In this document: piece after piece, positions 20,356-31,036 of the stretch
Position numbering within the stretch: position 1 is the first letter of the stretch
How the letters are laid out: the number at the start of each line of letters is the position of its first letter
NCBI GenBank assembly: GCA_014801875.1
Contig: JAAVDJ010000037.1
Span: 1 to 64,000, forward strand
Direction: 5' to 3'
Length of the DNA stretch: 64,000 bases
From: Bacteroides sp.
Lineage (GTDB): Bacteria > Bacteroidota > Bacteroidia > Bacteroidales > Muribaculaceae
Notes under the pieces: model-generated
Database searches by the model: none
The model's input: only the letters and a program-made list of their open reading frames with translations
What the model was told of the DNA's origin: nothing
Made by a program: the position numbers and the translations under genes

Positions 20356-20619
20356 TTAAAGAGAAACGATTGTGATGTCTTTGAAGTCGAGGTTACCTTC
20401 CTTCTCGGCTTTCTTTAGAGCGGCGTTAAGGCCGATCTTGTTGATTGTGCGGAGGGCATGAGCTGATACGAGCAGCTCAATCCACATATCCTGCTCCACC
20501 CAATAGAATTTCTTACGGTGGAGATTGACGTTGAATTTGCGTTTGGTGCGACGCTTGGAGTGGGAAACATTGTTGCCCACCGAAGCTTTTTTGCCTGAAA
20601 TCTGACAAACTTTTGACAT
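20356..20619 (-). CDS. rpmB: 50S ribosomal protein L28
   Basis: [33 protein letters not shown]... Confidence 0.96.
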   Translation of the reverse strand: MSKVCQISGKKASVGNNVSHSKRRTKRKFNVNLHRKKFYWVEQDMWIELLVSAHALRTINKIGLNAALKKAEKEGNLDFKDITIVSL

Positions 20620-20740
20620 GGCTGTTGTTTTTTAATGCTATTAAAAAAGACTGAAGGTCATGTGGCCGCCATCTCAGTTCTCATATCATCGCCAGCTGCA
20701 TCGGAAAGGCGACTTTAAAGGATGTGCCACAAACCGGGTG

Positions 20741-20772
20741 CAAAGTTAGTGAAAATTTTAAAAATACGCAAA
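20741..20772 (-). promoter_or_regulatory. Promoter of rpmB-rpmG-DUF4295
   Basis: Minus strand TTTG-N20-TAACTTTG. Confidence 0.5.
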
Positions 20773-20807
20773 TTTAGTTCATTATTTTTATTTTTACACT
20801 TTTATGC

Positions 20808-21602
20808 TCATTCATCATTGAAATCTTCCTGCATGACGTAGCTGTTCCGAAGCAGATTTATCAGCATGACCATCCCGTGGTTTGTCGCGCTTTCGATTAC
20901 CGTGTTGCGGTCTCCCTTGAAATGAAGGCACTCGCTGACCACTTGTTCTCCGTATTTTACCGCTATCCATACCGTCCCTACCGGCTTGAAGGGGGTCCCT
21001 CCGTCCGGACCGGCTATCCCGGTGGTCGCTATCGAGCAGTCGCTTCGCATGAGTTTCGCTACTCCTTTTGCCATCGCCTCCGCTACTTCCTGACTTACTG
21101 CCCCCATTGTCGATATATCTTGCTTCGGGACTCCCAGCACTTCTGTCTTGACATTGTTTGCATAGCTCACAACACTCCCTAAGAAATAGGAGGATGACCC
21201 CGGCACCTGCACTATCCTGTGGGCCAGATTCCCTCCCGTGCAGCTCTCTGCGCACGATACTGTCAGCTCCCGCTCATGAAGTAGTTCTCCAAGCACTTGG
21301 CCAACTGATTTATCCTCTTTGCTGACTACATCTTGCGTGAAAATATCGTTAAGGTTCTGCTGATAACGGTTCATCTTGAAGCGCAACAACTCGATACCGG
21401 ACTCTATGCCGGTGATGGTTATTTTCGAAACAAGATGGTTCGTGTCTATCGTCACTTTCACAAATTCCGGTAGCTGAGCCTCAAAGTGTTTCATCACTTT
21501 CTGAAGCTCCTGACGCGTATATCCGTAGATGACAAGATGACGGGTCTCGGTGTGTAGGCTTCGCTCGTCGGTCGGGACCCCTGGTTGATTTGTTTCCTTC
21601 AT
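20808..21602 (-). CDS. CinA-family nicotinamide-nucleotide amidohydrolase with KH-like N-terminus, lacking a MoCF domain
   Basis: LTVSCAESCTGGNLAHRIVQVPGSSSYFLGSVVSYAN and TGIAGPDGGT; about 95-aa N-terminal extension. Confidence 0.85.
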   Translation of the reverse strand: MKETNQPGVPTDERSLHTETRHLVIYGYTRQELQKVMKHFEAQLPEFVKVTIDTNHLVSKITITGIESGIELLRFKMNRYQQNLNDIFTQDVVSKEDKSVGQVLGELLHERELTVSCAESCTGGNLAHRIVQVPGSSSYFLGSVVSYANNVKTEVLGVPKQDISTMGAVSQEVAEAMAKGVAKLMRSDCSIATTGIAGPDGGTPFKPVGTVWIAVKYGEQVVSECLHFKGDRNTVIESATNHGMVMLINLLRNSYVMQEDFNDE

Positions 21603-21632
21603 TGGTAATTTATGGTTACTGATAAATCCCTT

Positions 21633-22649
21633 TCAGACGGTCACTCTTGAGAAGGGGGGGAGGGAGAGGTCGCAGAAATCCTTCTCCAGATATTTGAAAT
21701 ATCCGGCCGTGGCTACCATGGCCGCGTTGTCTGTGGTGAAAGCGCGTTCCGGAATCCATGCACGCACACCGTGGCGCAGGCAGAACTCTTCCACGGCTTT
21801 CCTTACCCCGGAATTGGCCGACACACCTCCCCCTATGGCGATGCTCTTTACCGGATAAGCCTCAAGTGCTTTTTTCAGCTTGTCGATGAGAATCGCTATT
21901 ATTGTGGCCTGAAGAGAGGCTGCCAGATCGGCTTTGTTCTTTTCAATGAATTCCGGATCTTCCTTCAACCGGTCTCGTAGCGTGTAAAGGAAGGAGGTCT
22001 TGAGGCCGCTGAAAGAATAGTCGAGTCCCGGGATATGAGGTTTGCTGAATCGGAAGGCCTTCGGATTCCCCTCGGCTGCAAGTCGGTCGATGTGAGGACC
22101 CCCGGGGTAGGGGAGACCCATGACCTTCGCGCATTTGTCAAATGCCTCTCCCGCTGCGTCATCAATCGTCTTGCCGACAATCTCCATATCGTAGGCCGAC
22201 CTTACGACAACAATCTGAGAATTTCCCCCGGACACAAGGAGGCACAGGAAAGGAAATTCCGGCACTTCATCATCTTCTTTCTGACGGATGAAATGTGAAA
22301 GCACATGCGCGTGGAGATGGTTTACGTCAAGAAGGGGGATGTCAAGCCCTATCGCCATACCTTTGGCGAAGGAGGTCCCCACGAGAAGTGACCCCAGAAG
22401 CCCGGGACCGCGTGTGAAGGCTATTGCCGTTAGTTCAGTCTTGTCGATGCCTGCGCGTTTTAGAGCCTCGCTAACCACCGGCACTATATTTTCCTGATGT
22501 GCGCGCGACGCAAGCTCCGGCACTACGCCACCATAGGCTTCATGCACTTTCTGACTCGCAATGACATTGCTTCTAAGCAGTCCGTCGGATATGACAGCTG
22601 CCGAAGTGTCGTCGCAAGATGATTCTATTCCAAGAATGTTTACACTCAT
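21633..22649 (-). CDS. tsaD: tRNA N6-adenosine threonylcarbamoyltransferase
   Basis: ILGIESSCDDTSAAVI, NHLHAHVLSHF, GGGVSANSGVR. Confidence 0.97.
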   Translation of the reverse strand: MSVNILGIESSCDDTSAAVISDGLLRSNVIASQKVHEAYGGVVPELASRAHQENIVPVVSEALKRAGIDKTELTAIAFTRGPGLLGSLLVGTSFAKGMAIGLDIPLLDVNHLHAHVLSHFIRQKEDDEVPEFPFLCLLVSGGNSQIVVVRSAYDMEIVGKTIDDAAGEAFDKCAKVMGLPYPGGPHIDRLAAEGNPKAFRFSKPHIPGLDYSFSGLKTSFLYTLRDRLKEDPEFIEKNKADLAASLQATIIAILIDKLKKALEAYPVKSIAIGGGVSANSGVRKAVEEFCLRHGVRAWIPERAFTTDNAAMVATAGYFKYLEKDFCDLSLPPFSRVTV

Positions 22650-22773
22650 ATCTGTGTTCGCTATTTCTCTACAAAGATAGCTTATTTTGTTGGATTCTCA
22701 AAATTGAATTGGGGTTTTGCTGTGTTTTGACTATTTTTATTTAATTTTGCATCACTTTTCCGTACTCCTTTGT

Positions 22774-25700
22774 ATGAAGCTTCATAGAAATATATATAGA
22801 GTGGCCCGGAGTATGCTTTTTTCAGCTATACTCCTCGTGGTGTCCCTCTACCTGATTTTATACGTCACCCTTTCGGTGCCTGCTGTGCAGACCCGGATAA
22901 AGACTGAGGTCGAGAAAGAGGTCTCGGCTTTTCTCGGTGGCTCCGTAAGAATAGAGAATCTTGTCGTGAAGCCTTTCAATGAAGTGGTTATCTCCGGGCT
23001 CAGGGTCTATGACCCTGACGGCAAACGATGTCTTTATGTGGAGACTCTTGGTGCAGGGATTAGTCTGTGGCGACTTTGGTCTGAAAGGAAAATTGAGATA
23101 ACTTACGGTGAGATCATAGGCCTGAACGCCGATATCTCTCAGTCGCAGGAGGGGGGGACCCTGAACATTGCTTTCATCATTGACGCCTTCAAGCCGAAAG
23201 AGCCCGGGAAACCCCCTGCCAAGTTCGACCTTAAATTGCGCAACGTCGTGCTCCGTCGATGCGCCGCTTCTTTCAACCGGGAATGGCAGCCATTGAAAAA
23301 TACCCCCGGCACTGACTTCAATCATCTTTCTCTGTCTGACCTCAAGGCCGATATCAATGTCCCGCGCTTAAAAAACGATGATTTTGTTATTGACCTGCGT
23401 CGCCTCGCGTTTAAACTCTCGGGGGGGCTTCAGGTGGAGAAAATTGCTCTTCGAACCCATATAACTCCGACTTCTATTTCAGTTGCCAACCTGATGGTGG
23501 AGTTGCCGGGCTCGAAAATCCTGCCTGCCGACATTTCTTTGAATTTTGACGATTTCGGCCATATCGCGGATGCTTTGAAGACAGGGAGCCATAATTTCGT
23601 TTTGCTCGACAACAGTATCACTCCTTCCGATTTCGCTTGTTTCTGGTATCCTCTCTATAATCTCCACAATCCTATCAATCTCTCCTTGGAAGCGGAGGGA
23701 AACATTTATGACGTGAAGTTGAGACGCCTGACCCTTTCTGAACCGGACGGCCTCTCTGTTGAGGCAAAAGGAAGTCTTGAAGGGGAGGGGGATTTCCGCA
23801 AAGCGCGTTTTGCACTTTCCCATTTGGATGTCTCTCTTTCCGGAAAAGGTGCCGAGGGGTGGCTGGAGATGATTCCCGCATCGGCTGCGAGCGCAAGGTC
23901 TTATATAAAGCCTCTTCTCCCGTTCTCCATTAAGGGGCACGGAGCGGGGAATATCGCCAACGGTGATTATGAGGGTGAATTAAATATCACGACGGCCGCC
24001 GGAAATGTCCGGACGGAAACACAACTTTTCGGAGTGAAGGATAAAAAGGGTAGTGTCAGCGGAACACTCTCTCTTGAAGAGTTGAATATCGGCGCGATAC
24101 TTGACCGTCATGACATTGCGCAGGTCAGTGGTGACATAGAAGTGAAGGGTAGCTTCTCGGGGAATGATTTCTCCGGGGAAGGGAATGCTGAAATAACGGA
24201 AGCTATTTATAAAGGGATGGATTTGGGGGGACTGAGTCTGTTTGCAAGTAAAGCCGGGAAAGAGCTCGAGACAAATATTGAGATGGACAATCAATTTGGC
24301 TCCGCCACTATTGATGCCTCCGCATTGCTTGCAGGGGCAGATAGCGAGTGGAGGGTCAACAGCGATATCAGACGTCTGCGTCCGGGTGCGATAGGTCTCC
24401 TTCCAAAATATTCCAATTATTCCCTTTCTACCTCCATTCAGGCCGACTTGAAGGGTAATACGCCTGACAATATGACAGGCAACCTCGAGATTCGTAATTT
24501 TCGATTCGCCTCGCCGGAGGGTGCTGCCTTGATTCTTAAAGCTTTGAGTCTTCGCTCCTCGGAGACGGAGGATGAGAAATTGCTTGAGCTGGCCGGCGAT
24601 TGGTTTGACCTGGAGCTTTCGGGCCACTACAGACTGGCCGATATCCCTTTGGAGCTGCAACAAATAGTGGCGGCCGTGCTTCCGAGTCTTGTGCCTCCTC
24701 CGGGAAAGTCTCCTTCGGCTGAGACACAGGCGGAGTTCTCAATGCTCATACATCCGGACAATACCCTTACTGAGTTTTTTAACCTCCCTGTGCGCCTCCT
24801 TGTGCCTGTGCCCGTGTCGGGAAGCATAGATGGCGCCTCGTCAATAGCGAAATTAGACGTGGATATTCCTTATCTACAACAGGGTAAAAACAAACTTCTG
24901 AGAGACAATCATCTCGTCGCTACGGCCGATGGAGCTGACGGCACCCTGAATCTGAATCTGGCCACAACTTTCCCGGCCAAAAAAGGTGACATGAGCCTTA
25001 GTCTGAATTTATGGGGAGAGCGGGATGATATCTCCGCTGATATAGGTTGGATAACCCCGGAGAATACCTCTTTCAAGGGTGGGGTCAGTCTGGACGCTCG
25101 TTTGGAAAAAAATCATTTTTCTTCCGTCCCGGATGTGGAAATTGAGGTTAAACCCTCCATTTTCGATGTCGGTTCTGCTCGCTGGAACATTGGGAACTCA
25201 AGGATTGGATATAAAGATAAGGCAGTGGAGATTGAGGGTCTCAAAGTGTGGCACGACGGGCAATACGTTGAGATTGATGGTAATGTCTCGGCCTCACCCC
25301 TTGACTCGGTGCGCGTCCGTCTTGCCGACATCGACCTCGGATATATCTTCGACACGCTTAATATAAATTACGTCACTTTCGGAGGAACGGCAACAGGCTC
25401 AATCACCGGAAGGGGAGTGTTCGGATCCGACCCGGTTTTGTCCACTGACAGTCTGTTTGTCAAAGACCTCAGTTATAACGGGGCTCTCCTCGGAGACGGC
25501 GACCTTCGCAGCCGTTGGATCAACGACCGCAAGGAGGTGGAGATTTTGGCTGACATTTCGCGTGATGGTAAGCGCAAAGCCAAGGTGGACGGTGGCATCT
25601 GGATTGGGCGTGACTCTCTGAGTTTCGGAATCGAGGCTGACCGTATTCCCGTGGATTTCCTCGCCCCCTTCATGAGTGCCTTCTCCTCTGAGGTAAAGGG

Positions 25701-27309
25701 GTATGCGAGCGGAAAGGCCAAGCTTTTCGGCACATTCAGCGACATCGATCTAACGGGCGATCTTTACGCTGATTCTTTGACAATGAAGCTCGACTACACC
25801 AACACATATTATCACGGAAGCGACTCCGTATTTCTCCGTCCCGGCAAGATTGAGATCCCCTCTTTCCGTCTTTATGACCGTGATGGTCACTCTGCTATCC
25901 TTACCGGAAATCTTGAACACCGCTTTTTCCACGACCCGAAATTCACTTTCCGCCTTTCGGATGCCCGTCATCTCCTTTGCTATGACACAAATTCCGGACT
26001 GAATCCAGATTGGTATGGCACTGTTTATGGAAATGGCGGGGCTGTAATCAGAGGATGGCCCGGAGCTGTCAGTGTGAGTGTGGATATGGCTATAGTTGGT
26101 CGCTCTTCGTTTACTTTCGTCCTTAACGAAACCGAGGCAGCTCAAGACTATCATTTCCTAACCTTCTCCGACCACAGAAAGGAGCGCCTCTTGGAGCAGC
26201 AGAAGGATTCCCTCCCTGATATCCCCGCGATGTTCCGCAAGAAAATGGAGGCGGAGATGGGACCTCCCTCAAACTTCATCCTTGACCTTCGTGCTTCTGT
26301 GTCACCCGATGCTTTGTTCACTCTCGTGATGGACCCTGCCGCGGGTGACAAAATCACCGCCCGTGGGAACGGTGCCCTCCAGATGGAATACGACACTAAG
26401 GGTGATGAATTGCAGATGTTCGGAAAATATATTCTTGAGGAGGGTAACTATAATTTCTCGCTTCAAGACCTTATCCTGCGTGATTTCATCATAAAGCAGG
26501 GGAGCGCGATTTCATTCAACGGTGACCCGATGAATGCCCTTCTCGACATAACCGCGAGCTATAGGGTCAATACTAATCTCTCTGATCTCGATAAAAGTTT
26601 CTCCACCGATCGTGAACTCAACCGCACGAATGTGCCGGTTGATGCGTTGCTGATGGTGAAAGGGGATATGCAACATCCCGACATCACTTTTGACCTTGAG
26701 CTTCCAACGCTGACTCAGGATGTGGAGCGGAAGGTGAAGAGCATCATATCCACTGAAGATATGATGAGCCGACAGATAATATATCTCCTTGCCCTCAACC
26801 GGTTCTATACTCCTGAATATATGGGGTCAAGCAGCAATGGGGGTGAATTGGCCTCCGTCGCTTCAAGCACACTCTCTTCCCAGCTCACAAATATGATAGG
26901 GCAGCTGACAGACAAATTCACACTCGCCCCCTCGATTCGTAGTGACAAAGGGGATTTTTCTGATGTGGAGTTTGATGTGGCCCTCTCTTCCCGGCTGCTC
27001 AACAACAGACTACTGATCAACGGTAATTTCGGCTATCGTGACAGAAGCACATCCACGACCACATTCGTGGGTGACTTCGATATTGAATATCTTCTGAATA
27101 GAAGTGGCAACCTGCGACTGAAGGCCTACAACCATTTCAACGATCAAAACTATTTCCTGCGGGAAGCTCTCACCACTCAAGGTCTCGGTGTGATTTTCCG
27201 AAAGGATTTTGATGATGCTTTCAAATGGTTGAAACGGAGGAAAAAGGAGGATATGCCAAAAAAATCGGAAGATAAGGATAATAATAGTGGGATTTCTCCA
27301 GAGGATTAA
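22774..27309 (+). CDS. tamB: Translocation/assembly module TamB family protein
   Basis: About 1510 aa, N-terminal TM, beta-rich body, C-terminal DUF490-like region; divergent from tsaD. Confidence 0.9.
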   Translation: MKLHRNIYRVARSMLFSAILLVVSLYLILYVTLSVPAVQTRIKTEVEKEVSAFLGGSVRIENLVVKPFNEVVISGLRVYDPDGKRCLYVETLGAGISLWRLWSERKIEITYGEIIGLNADISQSQEGGTLNIAFIIDAFKPKEPGKPPAKFDLKLRNVVLRRCAASFNREWQPLKNTPGTDFNHLSLSDLKADINVPRLKNDDFVIDLRRLAFKLSGGLQVEKIALRTHITPTSISVANLMVELPGSKILPADISLNFDDFGHIADALKTGSHNFVLLDNSITPSDFACFWYPLYNLHNPINLSLEAEGNIYDVKLRRLTLSEPDGLSVEAKGSLEGEGDFRKARFALSHLDVSLSGKGAEGWLEMIPASAASARSYIKPLLPFSIKGHGAGNIANGDYEGELNITTAAGNVRTETQLFGVKDKKGSVSGTLSLEELNIGAILDRHDIAQVSGDIEVKGSFSGNDFSGEGNAEITEAIYKGMDLGGLSLFASKAGKELETNIEMDNQFGSATIDASALLAGADSEWRVNSDIRRLRPGAIGLLPKYSNYSLSTSIQADLKGNTPDNMTGNLEIRNFRFASPEGAALILKALSLRSSETEDEKLLELAGDWFDLELSGHYRLADIPLELQQIVAAVLPSLVPPPGKSPSAETQAEFSMLIHPDNTLTEFFNLPVRLLVPVPVSGSIDGASSIAKLDVDIPYLQQGKNKLLRDNHLVATADGADGTLNLNLATTFPAKKGDMSLSLNLWGERDDISADIGWITPENTSFKGGVSLDARLEKNHFSSVPDVEIEVKPSIFDVGSARWNIGNSRIGYKDKAVEIEGLKVWHDGQYVEIDGNVSASPLDSVRVRLADIDLGYIFDTLNINYVTFGGTATGSITGRGVFGSDPVLSTDSLFVKDLSYNGALLGDGDLRSRWINDRKEVEILADISRDGKRKAKVDGGIWIGRDSLSFGIEADRIPVDFLAPFMSAFSSEVKGYASGKAKLFGTFSDIDLTGDLYADSLTMKLDYTNTYYHGSDSVFLRPGKIEIPSFRLYDRDGHSAILTGNLEHRFFHDPKFTFRLSDARHLLCYDTNSGLNPDWYGTVYGNGGAVIRGWPGAVSVSVDMAIVGRSSFTFVLNETEAAQDYHFLTFSDHRKERLLEQQKDSLPDIPAMFRKKMEAEMGPPSNFILDLRASVSPDALFTLVMDPAAGDKITARGNGALQMEYDTKGDELQMFGKYILEEGNYNFSLQDLILRDFIIKQGSAISFNGDPMNALLDITASYRVNTNLSDLDKSFSTDRELNRTNVPVDALLMVKGDMQHPDITFDLELPTLTQDVERKVKSIISTEDMMSRQIIYLLALNRFYTPEYMGSSSNGGELASVASSTLSSQLTNMIGQLTDKFTLAPSIRSDKGDFSDVEFDVALSSRLLNNRLLINGNFGYRDRSTSTTTFVGDFDIEYLLNRSGNLRLKAYNHFNDQNYFLREALTTQGLGVIFRKDFDDAFKWLKRRKKEDMPKKSEDKDNNSGISPED

Positions 27310-27366
27310 CTAATTTTGCAAATGTAAAAGAAAAGCCGGGCTCTCCGGCCAATAATTTTAGTTTCT

Positions 27367-28191
27367 ATGGTTTGGAAAATCGAGGGGTTGCTTGACCGCT
27401 TTGGGTTGAGAAAAGACGAGACGATAGGCGTTGCTTTGAGCGGAGGTGGCGCCAAGGGTTTCTCACATCTGGGTGTGCTCAAGGCTCTTGAATCTTTTGA
27501 TATTCATCCGGATATCATCTCTGGTGTCTCGGCCGGGTCGATTGCCGCCTCCCTTTATGGCGCGGGGCTTACTCCTGATGACATAATAAGATGCTTTGCT
27601 GAGGCCGGTGGTATGAGTGATTTCACGGAATGGGCAATCCCGAAAGAGGGTTTCCTTAAACTCAACAGATTCGGAAAACTTCTCGAAAGCTGGCTCCCGG
27701 TCAGAAATCTTGAAGACATGAAGATTCCGACTGTCATATGTGCCACCGATTTTGACCATGGCAAGTCAGTGGGGTGGAGCAAGGGTGAGATTGTGCCCCG
27801 CGTATTAGCCTCTTGCAGCATCCCGATTATCTTCCAGCCTGTGAAAATCAACGGTGTGAACTATGTGGACGGCGGTGTGCTGCGCAATCTTCCGGCTTGG
27901 GCCATTCGTCCTTATTGCACGACCCTTTATGGAGTGGACTGTAGCCCGCTGAATAGAAAATTTGAATACAAGCCCTCTGTCATAGATATCGCTTACCGCT
28001 CATTCCATCTGATGACAAAAGCCAACACGCTCCAGGACATACGTCTCTGCGACCGTGTCATAACTATTTCCTCCCTCTCTCACATCCGGACTTTCGACCT
28101 CTCCGCGCTCCACCACGGTGTGGGCGTCGGATATGAGACGGCATGCCGTGTGCTTGAAAAAATTCTCGGTGAAAAACGCAGGGGAATCTGA
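27367..28191 (+). CDS. Patatin-like phospholipase family protein
   Basis: GVALSGGGAKGFSHLGVLKAL, GVSAGSIAASLYG, VDGGVLRNLPAW. Confidence 0.93.
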   Translation: MVWKIEGLLDRFGLRKDETIGVALSGGGAKGFSHLGVLKALESFDIHPDIISGVSAGSIAASLYGAGLTPDDIIRCFAEAGGMSDFTEWAIPKEGFLKLNRFGKLLESWLPVRNLEDMKIPTVICATDFDHGKSVGWSKGEIVPRVLASCSIPIIFQPVKINGVNYVDGGVLRNLPAWAIRPYCTTLYGVDCSPLNRKFEYKPSVIDIAYRSFHLMTKANTLQDIRLCDRVITISSLSHIRTFDLSALHHGVGVGYETACRVLEKILGEKRRGI

Positions 28192-28221
28192 ATTATTTAA
28201 ACATTGACAAAACCTATAATA

Positions 28222-29952
28222 ATGACAAGACGTAAAGAAAAACTTATCATCTATCAACTCTTTCCAAGAATTTTCACAAACCTGAACCCGAACTGCGTGC
28301 CTTGGGGCACCCTCAAACAGAACGGTAGTGGAAAATTCAATGATTTCACACCTCATATCCTCAAGTCGATTAAGGAGCTGGGTGTAAACTGTCTTTGGCT
28401 CACCGGCGTGATAGAACATGCCACGAAGACCGATTTCACCGAATATGGCATCGAGAAAGACAATCCTAACGTCGTGAAAGGGGAGGCGGGGTCTCCTTAT
28501 GCAATTAAGGATTATTACGATGTCTGCCCGGCTCTGGCTGAATCGGTGCCTGACAGAATGAAAGAGTTTGAGAATCTTGTCCGCCGTATTCATAAGGAGA
28601 AGATGAAGGTGATAATAGATTTTGTCCCTAACCATACGGCCCGTGTCTATCATTCAGATTCCGCTCCCAAAGGTATCGATGATTTCGGTGCCAATGACCG
28701 GATTGACATGGGATTTGCCCGAGACAATAATTACTACTACATAACCAACCAGCAGTTTTGTCCGACAATTAATCTGGCAGCGGAGGGTGACAAGCCTTAT
28801 GTGGAATTTCCCGCTAAGGCTACGGGTAACGATTGCTTCAATGCTTTCTGCGGGGAATATGACTGGTATGAGACCGTAAAACTAAACTACGGCCATGACT
28901 ACAACGATAATTCCGACCATTTCAACCCCGTGCCGGACACATGGCTCAAGATGCTCCATATCCTTCGTTTCTGGGCCTCCAAAGGGGTGGATGGCTTCCG
29001 TTGCGACATGGTCTTTATGGTGCCGCTCGCTTTCTGGCACTGGGCTATCCCTCAGGTTAAGTCCGTTTATCCTCACCTAATGTTCATCGGTGAGATTTAT
29101 GATGTCGGTCTCTACAGACCATTCCTTGACTATGGTTGTTTCGACTATCTTTACGATAAAGTGAACCTTTACGACACACTTGTCGGGATTGAGACCCAGG
29201 GATGGTCGGCGGCTCAGTTGACGGGATGCTGGCAGACGGTCGACGGCATTGGCGATTCTATGCTCAACTTCCTTGAGAACCATGACGAAGTGCGTTTCGG
29301 CTCAAAGGCCTATGCGGGCGATTCCCTGCGGGTGATTCCTTCCCTTGTCACTTCAGCCATGATTTCGCGCGGACCGTTCCTTATTTATTATGGTCAGGAA
29401 TTGGGCGAGCCCGGACGCGATTGTGAAGGATTCGCCGGAGATAACGACAGAACGACGATTTTCGACTATTGGTCGCTCTCTACTGTCAGACGATGGATGA
29501 ACGGGGGTAAATGCAACGATGAGTTGATGACGCCTCATGAGAAATGGCTCCGCAATGTCTATAAGAAAGTGTTGACGCTTTGCAATGAAAGGGATGCCCT
29601 GCGTGAGGGTGGTTTCTTCGATCTCATGTATGCAAATCTGCGCCAGCCCGGTTTTGACCCCCACCGCCAGTTTGCATTCTTGCGTTATCAGGGGGAAGAT
29701 GTCCTTCTGATTATCGCCAACTTCTCCAGAGAAACGGCCCACGTCAGCGTAATGATTCCTCGGGCTGCTTTCGAGGCTGCCGGTATTCCGGAAGGAAACG
29801 TGACAAGCTGCGACCTCCTGTGGGGTAAACCCCACAAGCTCACGCTCGCCGCAGACAACACTGTCTCAGTATATCTCAGCGCTGCAGATGCTGTCGTGCT
29901 TCCGATTGGAAAGTGTGGGGATAACACCTCCTCTGAGGCTGAAAAGAAATAA
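28222..29952 (+). CDS. GH13 alpha-amylase family glycoside hydrolase
   Basis: VIIDFVPNHTAR, DGFRCDMVFMVP, FIGEIYDVGLY, FLENHDEVRF. Confidence 0.92.
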   Translation: MTRRKEKLIIYQLFPRIFTNLNPNCVPWGTLKQNGSGKFNDFTPHILKSIKELGVNCLWLTGVIEHATKTDFTEYGIEKDNPNVVKGEAGSPYAIKDYYDVCPALAESVPDRMKEFENLVRRIHKEKMKVIIDFVPNHTARVYHSDSAPKGIDDFGANDRIDMGFARDNNYYYITNQQFCPTINLAAEGDKPYVEFPAKATGNDCFNAFCGEYDWYETVKLNYGHDYNDNSDHFNPVPDTWLKMLHILRFWASKGVDGFRCDMVFMVPLAFWHWAIPQVKSVYPHLMFIGEIYDVGLYRPFLDYGCFDYLYDKVNLYDTLVGIETQGWSAAQLTGCWQTVDGIGDSMLNFLENHDEVRFGSKAYAGDSLRVIPSLVTSAMISRGPFLIYYGQELGEPGRDCEGFAGDNDRTTIFDYWSLSTVRRWMNGGKCNDELMTPHEKWLRNVYKKVLTLCNERDALREGGFFDLMYANLRQPGFDPHRQFAFLRYQGEDVLLIIANFSRETAHVSVMIPRAAFEAAGIPEGNVTSCDLLWGKPHKLTLAADNTVSVYLSAADAVVLPIGKCGDNTSSEAEKK

Positions 29953-30022
29953 TTCTGCATTTGTTTGCGGTTATTCCAAAAAATAGTTCTAATTTTGTAG
30001 ACCAATTTTTACCAATTCATAT

Positions 30023-30967
30023 ATGAGCAATTATCTTCCGCCCATCAAGGTATTCGCCGGCACCAAGAGCCATTACCTTGGAGAGTCCATCTGCAAAGAC
30101 CTGGGCATAGAATTAGGCAAAATGAAAATTGAGACTTTTGCCGACGGTGAGTTCGAAGTTTGTTTCGAGGAATCAATCCGTGGAGCAGAAGTGTATCTTG
30201 TGCAGTCAACATTCCCCAACTCCGACAATCTAATGGAGCTCCTCCTGATGATTGATGCTGCCAAACGTGCCTCAGCTGCTACTATTGTAGCCGTTATCCC
30301 TTATTTCGGTTGGGCGCGCCAGGACCGCAAGGATAAGCCGAGAGTTTCGATTGCCGCCAAATTGGTAGCCGATCTTCTTAGTGTGGCTGGCATCGACCGC
30401 CTCATCACTATGGATCTCCATGCCGATCAGATTCAGGGTTTCTTCGACGTTCCTGTTGACCATCTCTACGCTTCTTCTATTTTCATCCCTTACATCGAGA
30501 GCCTGCATCTTGAGGAAATGGTCATTGCTTCGCCCGATGTCGGCGGAGCCAAGAGAGCTAACTCCTACGCCAAATATTTCGATGTCCCCCTCGTCCTCTG
30601 CCACAAGCAGCGTGCAAAGGCTAATGTCGTGGCTAACATGACCGTAATCGGCGATGTCAAAGATAAGAATGTCGTGCTGGTTGACGATATCAGCGACACT
30701 GCCGGCACAATCACAAAGGCTGCAGACCTTCTCCTTGAATTCGGTGCGAAATCTGTGCGCGCCCTTTGCAGCCATGCCGTCATGAGCGACCCGGCAACCG
30801 AGCGTGTTAAGAATTCAGGCCTGACTGAGATTATTTTCACTGATTCAATTCCTTACGGTAAGGAAAATCCTAAAGCTGTTGTCCTTCCGGTGGCCAAACT
30901 GTTTGCCGACACTATCCGCCGCATCCACAACAATCAGTCAATCTCCTCTCAATACCTTTTCAAATAA
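30023..30967 (+). CDS. prs: Ribose-phosphate pyrophosphokinase
   Basis: FADGEFEVCFEESIRG, YFGWARQDRKDKPR, VLVDDISDTAGT. Confidence 0.97.
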   Translation: MSNYLPPIKVFAGTKSHYLGESICKDLGIELGKMKIETFADGEFEVCFEESIRGAEVYLVQSTFPNSDNLMELLLMIDAAKRASAATIVAVIPYFGWARQDRKDKPRVSIAAKLVADLLSVAGIDRLITMDLHADQIQGFFDVPVDHLYASSIFIPYIESLHLEEMVIASPDVGGAKRANSYAKYFDVPLVLCHKQRAKANVVANMTVIGDVKDKNVVLVDDISDTAGTITKAADLLLEFGAKSVRALCSHAVMSDPATERVKNSGLTEIIFTDSIPYGKENPKAVVLPVAKLFADTIRRIHNNQSISSQYLFK

Positions 30968-30990
30968 TATTTTAGATTCCAATATCATTA

Positions 30991-31026
30991 AAAAAGCGGA
31001 CCGCATTTTCATGCCGTCCGCTTTTT
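30991..31026. terminator. Bidirectional terminator
   Basis: AAAAAGCGGAC...GTCCGCTTTTT between convergent genes. Confidence 0.85.
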
Positions 31027-31036
31027 AATACTGGTA

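Noticed and set aside
23980-24663. 227-aa minus-strand ORF within tamB
   Set aside because: Shadow ORF opposite a confidently assigned long CDS.
28000-28653. 217-aa minus-strand ORF
   Set aside because: Antisense to patatin and GH13 genes; no domain support.
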